A stretch of 64,000 bases of DNA from Trichobilharzia regenti (GCA_944472135.2 OX235265.1:58911112-58975111), one strand, 5' to 3'; numbered from the stretch's first letter, positions 1 through 11,585 are shown. The notes: a model not told the origin generated them from the sequence alone. Numbers and translations are program-made.

Positions 1-597
1 AACGTAGAGGAATAAAAAAAAATACAACCATCTTATATTTTATTGTTCCCATTGTTAGCAGAAAAGAAAATCAGCCCGCCATCTTCCTAAGCAAGAAGTC
101 CACGACACTTAGTTGAGATTTATATATGTGCTGTATGTTAATAGACGATCAGAATGGAAACTGGTTACCTAGTGATATATGCCACTAAACATTGTAATAA
201 AGAAACAAAAAATCACTGACATTTGTTTGAAGTTTTTATTAACTAAATTAAACATCTTCAAAAGATATACAGAAAGGTTTCGTTATCTCGCAAATAAACA
301 CATTAGTTGTGTAAATCAGAAAAGTCGCTTCGAAAAATAGACACCTAGAAATAATCTACTTAGTCAAGGCCTAAAACAGACGATAAAATCATAAAATGTT
401 CACATTCATCCTACTTATTTTAGAAGTTGTTGTTCGGTGTAGCTGTTATTCCTATGCAATAGTGTGAAGCATATCTACGACGATAACGGCGTTCAGAAAC
501 TTTAGGCCACCAAATTAGCCAAAAACAGATATCGACTGCAAACTACTTTAAATTACTCCTTTAGATCACTATTATTTACTTTATTCCTTTACGTTCT

Positions 598-800
598 GAG
601 TGGAACATAAGGCTTCAAACTTCCACTTCGAAGTTTCGGTAACAGCGGACTTTATTCTAACGAAATGGGGCTGCTAGTCTGATGCCCAAACTTTCTTAAT
701 TACCGCCAGCTTGGGGAGGAAAAGGAGTGCGTCGGCCTGGGGTCGAACCCCGGACTACATGCATGACTGGCCAGCATTCTACCGCTAAGCCAGCAACTCC
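598..800 (-). repeat. tRNA-headed SINE, family A, degenerate copy
   Basis: On the minus strand this reads as a tRNA-like head (about 725-800, with a T-arm-like 'GGGGTTCGACCCC' stretch), a body, and a tail near 598-640 resembling 'AAGCCTTATGTTCCACTC'. The same architecture is seen, better preserved, at 18480-18707, 23661-23892 and 60463-60697. The head keeps box-A and box-B-like RNA polymerase III promoter segments. It has many mismatches to the other copies and no clear target-site duplication, so it is an old insertion. Family membership rests on comparison within the window. Confidence 0.6.
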
Positions 801-2274
801 CTTGATTTAGTTTTAATCAACTACAGTTGACCTCAAATTGTATTATTTCTACACATAGAGTGCACGCTTCTGTGAACTCGTAAATCAAATGATTAACCCT
901 ATAATTATTTACCACAAGCAATAGATGTCGTGGGTGAAATCTTTTAATTTTATTTAAATAAGGAGTACATTTGTTGACCTCTAAAACTTCTAAAAATTAT
1001 ATTTTGTATAATGTCAGTATTTGGACCGAAGTGATTGCCATAATTATCATAACTAGAATGGGAAAAATTGACTTCGCTATAGGATAATTTGAAGAAACCA
1101 AGAACGGACAGTATCCTAATGTATATTAAATTAAAGTGAAAAGTATGGCCATTTAAATCTAAAGTTAACAACTACGTGATCTTTAAAAACCCCATTAGCA
1201 TTTACTTAAAAAACACTAAAGGAATTTAATCCGTTCTGTCTTAACACATGTCCGAAGAAATTCTAATGAAGACGGAGTTGATGAAGAACTTAGACATCTC
1301 AAAGAAACTTAGCAGAGAATGGGTATCCAAACCTTATCAGGGCTTATAACCAATTGTATGAAAGAAATACAGAGTGGAATAAAGTACCTACAAAGGTGCT
1401 CCACCTGGACTCAGAATTTAGGGGTGACAGCGCGAGTGAAGACCTTAAAATCCAAATGACAATAACATTGGAGAAACCAGTTTTCTGCCACTACCTGAAT
1501 AACTTACTCAAGCCATCCACTGATGCACCTTAAAGGTAAGGAAATATCACGTCGATTGTCCAATTTTATATGCACTGATGTGTTCCCATGCTCTTACAGT
1601 GCTAGATACCTAGGATGTATTCTGTGCGCCCGAAAGCATCTCTCAGCTTGGCTGAGCAAAGGAGAATATGAAGCCACTAATTTATCCATATTGCAAAATA
1701 TGGCAGATAATGACCACGACGCTTTAACACAGTCGAAAAATTCTGTCGAAAGGGACAAAAGTGTACTTATGCTGTACAGCGGAAGCTTTGGTAATACATA
1801 ACATATAGCCAGAACTTTTGTACTATGGCCCTAATTTTATCACACGATTCACAAAAACCTCTTCATTCTTCTTTATTCCATGTTGTTCCATTTTATTTTG
1901 TTTTATCTGTCTTGATGTTATCACACCCTTATTTTTTGACCACACATCACTCATCTTATGTTCCCATGTTACTGCATTTCCGAATGTACTTCATCTTCCT
2001 AATATCTACTTTACGCGTGTCTTTTGAATCTATTGGAAATTCTTATATAAATACGATTGTGCAGCTGTAAAAATGAAATCGCCTGAAAGAGAGAGCTTTC
2101 ATCGCTGAACTCTTCGTTTTATATCTAAATTAGGTTCATTAATATAACACTAAAACCATTTGTGAGCTTGTACTGGGTAGCATCTTTGTTTTTGGAGCTT
2201 CTTACAAAAAATAATTCACATAATAATATTAAACACACTATTGTATAATTTCAAATTAAATCAAACACTCTTAC
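801..2274. other. AT-rich stretch without a supported gene
   Basis: If the RhoGEF-like gene on the minus strand continues leftwards, this is intron or contains further PH-domain exons. A 92-codon frame at 1523-1801 (plus) has no recognisable motif and no supporting splice context. No repeat shared with the rest of the window was recognised here. Confidence 0.3.
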
Positions 2275-2601
2275 ACTGTTGTCCACCACCAGCAACCATT
2301 GGAATAGCAAATAATGGCCCATGATTAATCAATTTTGTATTAGGTGATTTCAATTCATTTAGCAGTTGAATTTCAGGTGATGATGACGAGGAGGAAGAAG
2401 AAGAAGCAGAGGAGGTTGTATGACTACTATTCGCAGATGATGTTATAATTGTCATCATTGATGTGGGTACTTCTAGACGATTGGCAATTTCACTCAACTT
2501 CTCTGCATGTTCAAATTCCGTGAGAATAGATTCAGCTGCTTTAATTAATGATTTGACAGCATTACGTGAAATTTCTAAATTAGCCACTTCTTTATCATCA
2601 T
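2275..2601 (-). CDS. RhoGEF-like gene, exon: end of DH domain and start of PH domain
   Basis: The exon opens after a minus-strand acceptor (a pyrimidine-rich tract, then 'TATACAAG', at about 2602-2618) and ends before a 'GTAAGA' donor at 2274. It reads in as DDKEVANLEISRN, then a helix containing SLIKAAESILTEFEHAEKL, which fits the last DH helices of Lbc/GEF-H1-type RhoGEFs (the part before '..EKxxRLxEI..'). A Ser-rich insert follows (about nine serines in a row), then TKLINHGPLFAI, which resembles the 'xLIHEGPL' start of the PH domain. The first two bases complete a codon left by the exon at 4175-4292, giving Asn, so the two exons splice in phase. RhoGEFs load GTP on Rho GTPases at membranes and cytoskeleton. 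The rest of the PH domain was not found. The alternative donor 'GTGTAA' lies two bases upstream. Confidence 0.65.
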
Positions 2602-2835
2602 CTTGTATATAGTGGAAAACAAAAATGAAAACAGAAGCATTAGGAGAGGGGAAACAAGCAGACAAACAAACAAACCGATAAAAGATGAATTATTATTAAT
2701 ATTCAAGTAAGAAAATTTATTCAATTAAATAATTCTTGTTTCTTTTCTTGATCCAATTCATAAGATATCCTGATGAATTAAAAAGTTTAAATTAAAATTT
2801 ATCGAATATTGGTTTGTATGGATTCGATTGATTGG

Positions 2836-2935
2836 TTACAGGATTTCATCATGAGCTGACATTGGTTAGAGAACCATTGGAAAACCTGGGAATACTGGAC
2901 AGCTGTTTCGTCCTAAAATTTATCACCTTTATTTT
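2836..2935 (-). repeat. Smalpha-like repeat remnant with half of a hammerhead core
   Basis: The minus strand contains 'AGGACGAAACAGCTGTCCAG' followed by 'TATTCCCAGG' and then sequence ending near 'TCAGCTCATGATGAAATCC'. The same order occurs at 13690-13795 and 21370-21440. The GAAA-containing 3' half of a hammerhead core and one stem I arm are present; the CTGATGA side is decayed. It lies inside an intron of the RhoGEF-like gene, in the same orientation. Confidence 0.5.
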
Positions 2936-3404
2936 TGTTTAGACTAACATGCAATGTAAAGAACGTTACTATTTAATGTGTCAGCCGTTCAATGGTGAAA
3001 TGTTCGCCAATGACACGCGTGAGCTGGGTTCGACGACCGATAGTAAACTTGGTAGAGTGGGAAGGTTGGCCATGAGGCTAACAAAGCAACCACTGGAACT
3101 GGAACTTCAAAGCTTGATGCCATGAATTTAAAAAAATCCAAGTTATGAATATATTTTAACATTATCATCAGCAAAAACTACATTTTTGTTCGGATAATGA
3201 TGATACTAATAATTATAATATCAATGTTCAGAACATAATTTGCAGTAGATTTTGTCACAAACAGGGATCGGTTACCCAATTACCGAATTCCAGGAACTAC
3301 ACAACAGCTATGTCGTTCAAGTCTGAACCTCCTTAGAAAAGCAAGAACATAACATTCAGCTAAGGAGTTGATCACATTTACTCATTAGTTACTAGGTTAT
3401 AATT

Positions 3405-3540
3405 CAATAGTATTTGAATTCTAACTTCTGTTGGCTCACGATACAGCGCCACTAACATCCAAAGTCTTCCAATGGGCAACTATTCTCGCACTCAATTCGG
3501 TGAACTTCACAGGTGATAGTTTATTATTAGAACTCCAAGA
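3405..3540 (-). repeat. Degenerate copy of the upstream part of the Smalpha-like repeat
   Basis: The segment around 'GAATTCTAACTTCTGT', followed by the divergent 'TGGCTCACGATACAGCGCCACT', matches the order found at 46015-46100. Its reverse complement matches 21185-21270. This suggests a minus-oriented partial copy without the tRNA-like head. It is diverged and has no clear ends. Confidence 0.35.
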
Positions 3541-4174
3541 AATCCTTTTTCAGATGAGTAATTAATTAGTAATGAATTATAACTTAGGAGTTGCGTTTGT
3601 GATGATTTCAAAGTATAAGGAGCAATGCACAGCTGTTGACTGTGGCAAAAAATCAACTAGGAATCACAGTGCATAGTGCTAACAATGTATGCACCGAAAC
3701 GAATTGATTGCCGTTAGATAAAGTAACCACCTGGCTTTTCGTGGTTTTCTAACTGAGGTTGGATTTGTGGACGAAATTTACGTGAAAATTAATCAAATTC
3801 TCACAAAAACCAAATTTAGGATTTGTAGTATTGTAGAATTCAGGCAGAAAAGGAAGGGATACAAAGGATACAGAAAAAAGGTTGACGAACGACAACTATG
3901 GAGGAGAAAAGATGAAAGCTATTTATTAATACTGAAATCTGAATGACTGATGCCTGGTAAATTAAAGTATTGATCCTGATTATATATCGTAAGAAAACAA
4001 ACAGTAGTGTGATTGTCTCAGACGAATGAGATTCATTGAGATTCTAACATTCAAGAAAGACATAACTAAGAGCAGCGTAAATTCCTTACGTTATAGTAAG
4101 AGTTTAAAAACTAAATTGTCACTGGAATGCTGTTTAAAAATAGACATTAACAGAATAGGGCATCAAATACTTAC

Positions 4175-4292
4175 TCAGTGTATTTCGTATAATTGACTCA
4201 AGTAGTGTTTCTACTTTAGTCCAACGCTGTACAATGACCATATAACAATCTTCCAGGGATTTACGTGAACTTCGAGGATTCTGTTTCACTTG
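4175..4292 (-). CDS. RhoGEF-like gene, exon: central DH-domain helix
   Basis: A 118-nt exon is bounded by an acceptor ('GTATACTAG' on the minus strand, just above 4292) and a consensus donor 'GTAAGTA' at 4174. It encodes QVKQNPRSSRKSLEDCYMV, then IVQRWTKVETLLESIIRNT. This matches the most conserved DH segment, usually written 'Q R xx K Y P L L L xx I L xx T', which forms much of the Rho-binding surface. The usual Tyr-Pro is Val-Glu here, a notable departure. It ends one base into a codon, and the exon at 2275-2601 supplies the other two. The preceding DH exon, expected to contain the 'FCS.H..A...Y' region, should lie between 4293 and 18855 but was not located. Confidence 0.65.
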
Positions 4293-4969
4293 CTAGTATA
4301 CAAAAAAATAATAGAACCGCGAATATTAAAACGAAGTGTAGTTAAGCCTGATGCATAATTAATCCTACTTAGTTAATGAGAGAAATGATTTTTTATTGAT
4401 ACAAAGATAACAGTTTAAAATTATTCAAACAACTGAACAAGGGTTATTTGTAAATTTACAGATAATACATATTCAAAAGCTCTGTGAACTAATGACGCAT
4501 CTCAGTTTAAACACCCAACAATACTTTGTGTGTGGTGAAATGGAAAAGAAACTACCACTTATGAAAATCCACTTATTAATCACTGAAGAACAACTAATGT
4601 CATCCATCTAGACCTTAGTGTTACTGCTGGCTGCATTTCATCAGTCAGATTTGGAATATGGTCACACTTAGTTGGGCGATTCGCCATTATAATGAAATTT
4701 GAATGCATATCAGGTGGGTCCAAATGGTGACTCTGACTACAGTACTGAGTAAGGCGAATTCGATTCTCTAAGAGGATATCAATTGCTTTGGGGTTGTAGA
4801 TACGCCTTCTTCATGAGTGCCAACAACTAAGAAACCTATATCTACGGCTTTCAGTCACCTGATATTAGTAAACATCATTTAAATCAACAGTCAATGACAT
4901 CAACTCCTTCTGCGAAACTCTCACATCAGTTAGTTATGACATTATACGTTAGTTAAAGAATCATAAAGG

Positions 4970-5110
4970 CCCCAGGAGTTTCTCAGTAGCTATTTAGTCC
5001 TAATTTTGGGCTCTTCAGAAGTACGTACAATTTGTCGTACCAACCCAGGACCTTCAGATTACAGTGCGAACCCATTCAGGCAACGGAATGGAATCCAATG
5101 TCCTGTGAAT
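4970..5110 (-). repeat. Smalpha-like SINE, degenerate
   Basis: On the minus strand this gives a tRNA-like box-B region ending 'GGTCCTGGGTTGG', then 'GTACTTCTGAAGAGCCCAAA' and 'TTAGGACTAAATAGC', then 'AAACTCCTGGG'. Its order matches the better copy at 45848-46175. The hammerhead core positions have decayed (GACTAAA for GACGAAA). It has no detectable duplication of flanking DNA. Confidence 0.45.
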
Positions 5111-5206
5111 TGTAACTTCCACCAATTCCCGATAGATAGATAGATAGTTTTTCATAAGTTGATTTGTAAGGATTTCATTTGTTTTTCTAGTTTTACCGCG
5201 TATTGA

Positions 5207-5314
5207 TATCAGTTAGAGAAGCATTGAAAACCTGGGAGTACTGCCAATGATTTGCAAACTAGGACGAAACAATTGTCCAGTACTCCCTGAGTTTCAGTAG
5301 TTCTCTAACTGATA
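5207..5314 (+). ncRNA. Long hairpin enclosing a hammerhead-ribozyme-like core
   Basis: Two 37-nt arms (5207-5243 and 5278-5314) are imperfect inverted repeats. The inner 10 bp (GGGAGTACTG with CAGTACTCCC) pair perfectly. The 34-nt loop carries 'CCAATGA', then 'CAAACTAGGACGAAAC', then 'AATTGTC'. This is the order expected of a hammerhead: conserved box 1, stem II, GAAA, short stem III, and the cleavage triplet just before stem I. Schistosome Smalpha repeats are known to carry active hammerheads. Here box 1 reads CAATGA rather than CTGATGA, so activity is doubtful. I see the fold; its identity as a decayed Smalpha ribozyme is inference. Confidence 0.55.
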
Positions 5315-6319
5315 GATAAATAAATGTATCAGAAATGAACATCATTTCCCACATGTTTGATTATCAGTTCATAGTTATTCTTTTTCATTTCATTTGTTCC
5401 ACTTATAAATCTCTTTATCTTTTTAAAAAGATATTTTAAATTCACCGCTAATTAGTATTAATATTCTATTTTCCATCTTCTTTCATTTACCAATCTGCTA
5501 TTCGTATACTAATCTATAGTAAATAAGTAAATAAATAATTTTGATTGAATTTTACTAAAAAATGGAAAAGAGCCTACAGAAACAGGTGAGTGATACGCGA
5601 GCAGGGACGGGGGGAGGGAAGAAGGCAGGATACAGTAAAATTGAAGGTAAAACAAAAGATGAAAGAGAAGAACGGTCAGGTTCATAGTGTTTTATGTCGA
5701 AATCGAGAAGGGATACATTTCTGAACCACACGTGCAACGCTGTGTTTCTCTCATCATGAATAAAAAAGAGGCCAGCAGCATACCCTTTTATTATTATTAT
5801 TAATTTTTATTTATTTATTTCTGTTTCCTACTCTCAAGAGTCGATAAATAGTTCATAAACATACGAACATCTTCTTATCTTTCTGTTTGTTTCTTACAGA
5901 TTTCGAAAACATCAGTTTCTTTTTTTTTAATGCACACATCTGTTCCATAGAAAATTTTTTTTTCTAACGTTTTGAAAGAGAATAATTAAAAATGATACAA
6001 GGAAAATTTACAGCAAAAATATTAAACATATTACACGAAGACACACACACACTACTCGTTGAAGTTATTCACTATAAGAGTTGAATACATTTTGGACAAT
6101 GAAGAATTCTTTATACATAACAGTTCCACAGATCATCATCAGCATCAGCAGCTGAAGGCTACCGAAAATAAAGAGAATTCAAAATGAAGAAAGAGTAATA
6201 AAAAACAGGTAGGCATCATGATTTCTGGGTCAAGTCATCATCAGTTTATATGCTCCGAGAAAACGAAAGATTAAGAGATGTCAGGGTGAGAGAGACGATG
6301 TGTGAGATCAAAAACCAAT

Positions 6320-7032
6320 TATTATTATTAATAAAACAATTAGTCCCCCTGATAAATTTGAATAAGGCATTTAGAAGACAAGATGATACCATTTCGTAGT
6401 TTCTTTACAACCGCCTTACAACTAACATAGTTAACAATAATAAAATAAAGAGCATGACAATTACTCAGTTATATAAAAAACAAAAGTACATACTAATGAC
6501 CAATCATATTTAAATAGGTCAATTAGTCTAGGGTAGTCGAAGGTTGATGTCTATTGTTTTTTGTACACATAGTTTAGGGTGAATATGATTATTTCAAAGT
6601 GCTTCCATCACCTTTAATAACCAACCTTGAAATAAAGTTGTGTGAAATAATTGTGAAGCAGTCAATAATATTGATTTTGTGCTTTGCAGTGGATGATGGA
6701 TTTCTATTTTTACATTATTAATTGCATTAGGATTTTCTATGTGTTTTAATAACCACTTTAGAAGATTTTCTTTTCCACGACATTGGAACATTCTATTGGT
6801 TCTACTTACTTGGGTGTCACCGCAACTGCAGATGAACTTGTAGATACTGTTTGAAGTAGAGACTATAGAATTTCGTCCTGTAATCATAGGCACAGCGGTT
6901 GAAAATGTAATGCATTTTATTTTATTATTATTGTGAACCATGTTAGTTGTAGAGCGGTTGTAAAGAAACTACGAAATGATACTATCTCGCGAAATTTGTC
7001 TTCTAAATGCCTTATTGAAATTATTATTATTA
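6320..7032 (-). mobile_element. PLE 3' remnant bracketed by inverted repeats
   Basis: A minus-strand PLE endonuclease remnant (6594-6941) sits between two inverted copies of one sequence, about 6320-6430 and 6936-7032. Both share the run 'AATAAGGCATTTAGAAGACA' and 'TTTCGTAGTTTCTTTACAAC' when one is read in reverse complement. A third, isolated copy of this sequence lies at 60793-60925. PLEs are known to be flanked by terminal repeats in direct or inverted order, so this probably marks the element's ends. The upstream RT is missing. Confidence 0.65.
6594..6941 (-). pseudogene. PLE GIY-YIG endonuclease domain, degenerate
   Basis: The 115-codon frame contains IYKFICSCGDTQVSRTNRMF followed by a helix KENLLKWLLKHIENPNAINN. 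This aligns with the clearer PLE GIY-YIG domain at 41548-42018 (YQFTCMCGDTYIGRTHRSLH, then ITKWLQQQMKSPDTIDP). The 'YIG' signature has become 'QVS', and the Arg-x-x-Glu-His region is altered to RGKEN, so the nuclease is almost certainly inactive. No RT sequence precedes it. The frame has no stop in this stretch, but the PLE 3' domain is otherwise incomplete. Confidence 0.65.
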
Positions 7033-7455
7033 TTATTAATGAACCGAGAAATGAGGTTCGGATGACTGAGATCGACTCAGTGAGTTAATTTAACTCCATA
7101 GACGTTATCGACTTCAACCCACCTGAAGAGATTCGATTTCCTGATTCAATGCGTAACCATATCAGCTAAGAATAATTATTATATTGTCTTGAGTTTTCTG
7201 CCTTCTATTTCCCTGTCTCCCTTTTCTCGAATTACATCTCATGAACTTTCTATTTTGAAGAGGTACAAAAATCGGTGATAAATTAAGCTAGAAAGCATGA
7301 TGCTTATATGTCGTACTCTCTAGTTTATAACTTTTTCCGAAGTACTATTTCAATATTTGTTTGTTTTATATTCACTTTTACGTTACGTACCCATAATGGA
7401 ACTAATTTTAGAGCATTCACAGTGCAGAAAATGCAATAACACCTAAAATACTTGT

Positions 7456-7458
<3 letters not shown>

Positions 7459-7504
<46 letters not shown>
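7459..7504. repeat. (TA)n microsatellite
   Basis: An uninterrupted alternating AT tract of about 46 bp. Other long (TA)n arrays lie at 14106-14137, 16185-16232, 18445-18479, 23511-23535, 26359-26392, 41040-41078 and 56760-56807. Confidence 0.95.
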
Positions 7505-7506
<2 letters not shown>

Positions 7507-7654
7507 CACACATTCTAATGATATAAGATTGACTATAGTTATTAGAAGAGACAGAAAATCTACAATTCAGTCTATCCTGCAGTTATTCAAGTAGTAATAA
7601 AAAAGATAAAACATTCAGAAGGAAACCATAACACACTAGTATTGATTTCGCTTT

Positions 7655-9206
7655 TGAACCTCTCCTTACTCTCTTCGCTTGCTTTGTGTGCAAAAGGGGG
7701 GGGGAGACTGTCTGTCTGTTTTCGACATAGAACTTTGCACAAATGTGCGGAAGTTCAAGTCGCCACACTCCGTGTAGCACGCGAAGCAAGAGAAGAAAGT
7801 ATAAGAAAAGCATAATAGAAACAGTGAGCAGAGGGGTGAGACAAAGGAATAGAAGTAACGAAGAACAAAACAGTTTCATTGAAGATCATAAGTCACAGGG
7901 AGTGGATGTATCTGCGCCACTGAGAACGATTTTGAGCCATGTCACCAATTGTTTCCAACCATAGATTTTTACCGTCCCGAGGACCCCAGCCTGGAAGTCT
8001 ACACCTTCCTACGTGGCTTAGACCAACTGTTGTGGATTTCATTGACTGGTGAGGCCAGGTTTTTGTTTGACCGCCGCTAGCTTTTTTCCAGCCTCACCCT
8101 ATATCCGCTAACATTGCTCGTCGAGGGAGGCGATGGCTTGGCATACGTAACACATGTCCTAACCATATCAGTCTTTGTAGCTTCACGACTTCGTCGATTG
8201 ATTTCCCCTGTTTACCTAGAACTCTACGCCTAACCTCAATGTTGCTCACCTTATCATGCCACTTTACACGGGAAATAGAGCGAAGGCACCTATGATCAAA
8301 CACAGCTAGTCTTTTCATGTCTTCCACTCTCAGTGGCCAGGTCTCACAACCATAAAGGAGGACGGAGCGGACTGATGAGCAATACACCCGCCTTTTGGTC
8401 GATAGTCGAACATCTCGTCTACGCCAGAGTCGGCGTAAACTGGCAAATGCGAAACGAGCCCCCTGTATTCGTGCTGAGATTTCGTCAGAGATCAACCCGT
8501 TGGCGTTGGCTGATGGTTCTTCCCAAATAAGTGAAGCGGTCAATGTGCTCTACCACTTCACTCCCTATTTCTAATCTAGGAGTCGGTGTAGTCCAGTCCT
8601 GTAACATCATCTTGCATTTGGCGGGAGCGAATCGCATGCCAAACATTCGTAGATTGCGGCTCAAGGTGTTCAGAAGACTCTGCATTTTGTCAGCGTCTTC
8701 GCCTAGAAGGACTATATCGTCTGCATATTCCAAGTCAACGAGATTATTCCCCGGTAGCAAGTCAATCCCTGAGTCACTGAAGTCACCTAGGGTTAAGTCC
8801 ATTAACACATCTATGATAAGGTTGAATAGAAAAGGAGATAATGGGCATCCTTGACGGACACCACTGGTCGTCATCAGTTCAGATGACAGCTCGCCGTAAG
8901 CCCTCACCTGGCTGTATGAGTACGAGTAGAGTTCCTTAATCAGTGCAATATATTTTCTCGGAATTCCCTTTACAGCCAAGCATCTTCAGAGAACTTCTCG
9001 ATCGACATAGTCGAAAGCTGCCTTTAGGTCAAGAAATATAATGACTGTTGGACGCCGGTAGGAATCCCTATGTTCTAGAATCTGTCGGAGGGTGAAGATA
9101 TGATCAATACACCCTCTTCCTGGTCTAAAGCCTGCCTGGCTCTCTCGTGTAACTCGAACTGCTTCACATCTGTGTAAAGTTCTATGTTGAAACCAGTTAA
9201 TCAGGT
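7655..9206 (+). mobile_element. Old RTE 3' UTR split by a nested insertion
   Basis: Plus-strand RTE 3' UTR sequence is present in two pieces: 7655-7695 ('CTCTCTTCGCTTGCTTTGTG') and 9151-9206 ('AACTCGAACTGCTTCACATC', then a GTTCTATGTTGAAACCAG-type end). In the related copy at 32900-33015 the equivalent pieces are nearly contiguous. Everything between them here is a younger minus-strand RTE copy. About 18-20 nt of the older UTR seem to be lost at the junction, which would make this an insertion with a small target deletion. Confidence 0.6.
7707..9150 (-). mobile_element. RTE-type LINE, 5'-truncated copy
   Basis: This minus-strand copy keeps the RT C-terminal half and the 3' UTR. Visible pieces include [70 protein letters not shown] and LIWLGHVLRMPSHRLPRRAM. 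Frameshifts or stops break the frame at about 8985 (REVL|stop) and 8520, and a stop-bearing 3' part follows 8094. The 3' end (left side) finishes in a 'CTGTCTGTCTG' run, matching the short tandem tails of the other copies, next to nine G residues at 7696-7704. The 5' end is cut within 'CTCTCTCGTGT' at 9150, so the endonuclease is absent. Sequence is close to copies 1 and 2. Confidence 0.85.
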
Positions 9207-11585
9207 ATTGATCAATACAAGTGATAATGCCTTCTATCCTGGTAAAAGGAGGGATGAATACTCTTATGGCATACAAGCAGTTTACGTGGATAGCATCATT
9301 TTAGATGTTGGCTTCGGAAGTGATGAAAAAAGCCCCTCTTAACGTAACAATAAGGAAACTAAAAAGTCAGCTACAAAAATGAAGAATTAATACCGGTAGG
9401 AAAGTTACATAACACCAGGTATCATATTTGACATACACAAGAAAAAGAATGAAAAAAGTATTTCCGGTAAGCATGAAACTGTTTGCATGTCAAACCAAAG
9501 TTTAAATGATATGAATTTATTAAATTTCCGTAGGAAATATCAACAACTTGTAAGTGAATAGGACGAAGAAGAAAAGGAAAACACAACTCGAATCAAATTT
9601 TAGCTACGTTTCCTTTTGAAGTAAAAGTCTTGTTGTGAAAGTCATATGCATAATATTTTGTCATGTGAATGTCAAAAAATGTTTTAAACGTGTCAGTCAG
9701 CCAAAACAGGCCACAATTAAATAAAATTCAAAATTATCCATTCGTAAAAGAAACATTACAAAATTTTGTTTACCTTTATGCAGTACGAAAAGAACTACTT
9801 CGACAATGGAGTAAGTGTAATGTGTGGTGATGAAAATAAAATTGAAAATCTGGGCCACGGCAAGACTGCTATCGATACCTACAGCGCTCTATCAGCTGAA
9901 CAATTACATCTTAACTTCTAACCAGTTCATCAATTCACTACATGTTATACCCAAATGTTATGTGAGTAAACGACATGTTACAGTCGGTTTTTCAACGCAC
10001 TGGCTACCCAGCTGGGTCTTCTCTTGTTAACCTTAGTCATAATGACATAATTGAAGAGAAGCAGGATGTTAATTGGTAATGAGTTGGCCTCTGATTGGTA
10101 GACGGTCATTGATACAATTGGCAATAGCAGAAAATGAAATTGAAGACGCCAGTTCGGATCACACAGCAAATAACATTTCCGTTCCATCTACAATCATCAC
10201 CCACAATATCAACAGCATTCAGTCGATCTATTACTATTTCAATGCAGTTTTACCATGAATAAAATAGATGTTCAATATTAGGAAGAAATTAATCCCTTAG
10301 GATTTTTGCTACAAACTTATAACAGGAATACGAAGAATGCAGACAACAGTTATTATCAGTTAATTCGGCTTTGGTTTCTACAGGTAGAAATCAATGAATA
10401 AAGCAGAATGTAGGAATCACTACTTAAAAAATCAATGTCATTTATGAATTGTTGAGTTAGCGATTAAACTAACTAGGGTAAACATTTTGAAGGTGTTCTA
10501 AGAGTTGGTACAATGTTGACAAAAAGATTATGGTAAGATTAAATCTAAAAGTAATGTTTTATTCACAATTAGAATGTGAATCAGTGCATGTATTTTATTA
10601 ATCGTCCGTTGAATTTGTAGTTGCTTAATTATCTAACAGTATCGATACGTATTCATTAGTACGTATGAATAAAACGCCTTGAGTACTACCAATGTAATTA
10701 GATCTACGAGAGCAGCTAGACCCATAGACTCACACTGAAAACGCCATTACAAGTAGTCTCTGCTTTAATTAAATATATATCAATAAACATCTTTTTGAGT
10801 AACGGAGAAAGCCTTCTTGATAGATGTGTCCAGTTGACTCGTTAACATATCAATGACAATGTTGCCCTAAGCTATCACATTTTGATGTCTGCCGTATCCA
10901 TAACTATCTTGTCTTAAGATCATTGCATTTACTTCTTTAATAAGTTCTACAGATAGCCGTTTTCCCTTCAGCATTTTCTTCAACTTATACATCTCATCCC
11001 AGATACAACTGCTGAGATGCACACTTCTAACTCTTCATATGAGGCACTGAAATAAATTTTCTTTTCTTCCATTCATCTTATCATTCGAAATAAAAGTGGC
11101 TAGTAAAAACTACACTATGAATTAATTAAATTCAGCAATAAAAATTGCATACAGCTTCTGTAAAGATTGTCAAATGCTTAAAAAATTAAAAAGACAGAAG
11201 AACAATGACGAAACCAATTTCAGTAAGCCCAATTGCTATTTGAAAAGGCTAATTACACAGGACAAAAGAACAACAAAAAAGAGGAAATTAATTAAGACAA
11301 AACACGTAGTTCAGAGAAGAGTCTTTTCGATATATTCATTTTCTTAGCTGTACGATCAAAAGCATATATGGATTATTTTGTATGTATGTGTACATTAAGT
11401 TTGTCGAACAAAAATTAAAATTGGTTATGGTGATTTTAATTAAAGGAGAGTGAGAATTAGTCAGCTATGGGTGGAGTTACGTAATACAAAAACGGTCAAG
11501 AAATTTGGGTGCTGATGAAACCACTGTTGTAACAAAGGTGATGAGTTGTCACAAACAGTTGTTAAAAAGGGGTTACGTTATAATA
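9207..11585. other. Gene-free stretch, probably intron
   Basis: No exon or recognisable element was identified in these 2.4 kb. On the minus strand about 10885-11010 reads MYKLKKMLKGKRLSVELIKE followed by VNAMILRQDSYGYGRHQN. This is protein-like but has no recognised family and no confident splice sites. If the flanking RhoGEF exons belong together, this is intronic. Confidence 0.3.

Noticed and set aside
1523..1801. Protein-coding gene of 92 codons
   Set aside because: No motif, no splice signals tested in context, and a composition like background.
6936..7032. Hammerhead ribozyme in the PLE-flanking repeat
   Set aside because: PLE terminal repeats are known to carry hammerheads and a CGAAA is present, but no CTGATGA-like box 1 with a stem II could be placed in any of the three copies.
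8986..9276. Start of an RT protein with its own N-terminus
   Set aside because: The first 45 or so residues are translated from the older, opposite-strand RTE tail beyond the truncation at 9150, so the apparent start is a fusion artefact.
10885..11010. Missing DH exon of the RhoGEF-like gene
   Set aside because: The minus-strand reading (MYKLKKMLKGKRL...) is protein-like but does not resemble the expected DH segment and runs into a stop instead of a donor at the right phase.
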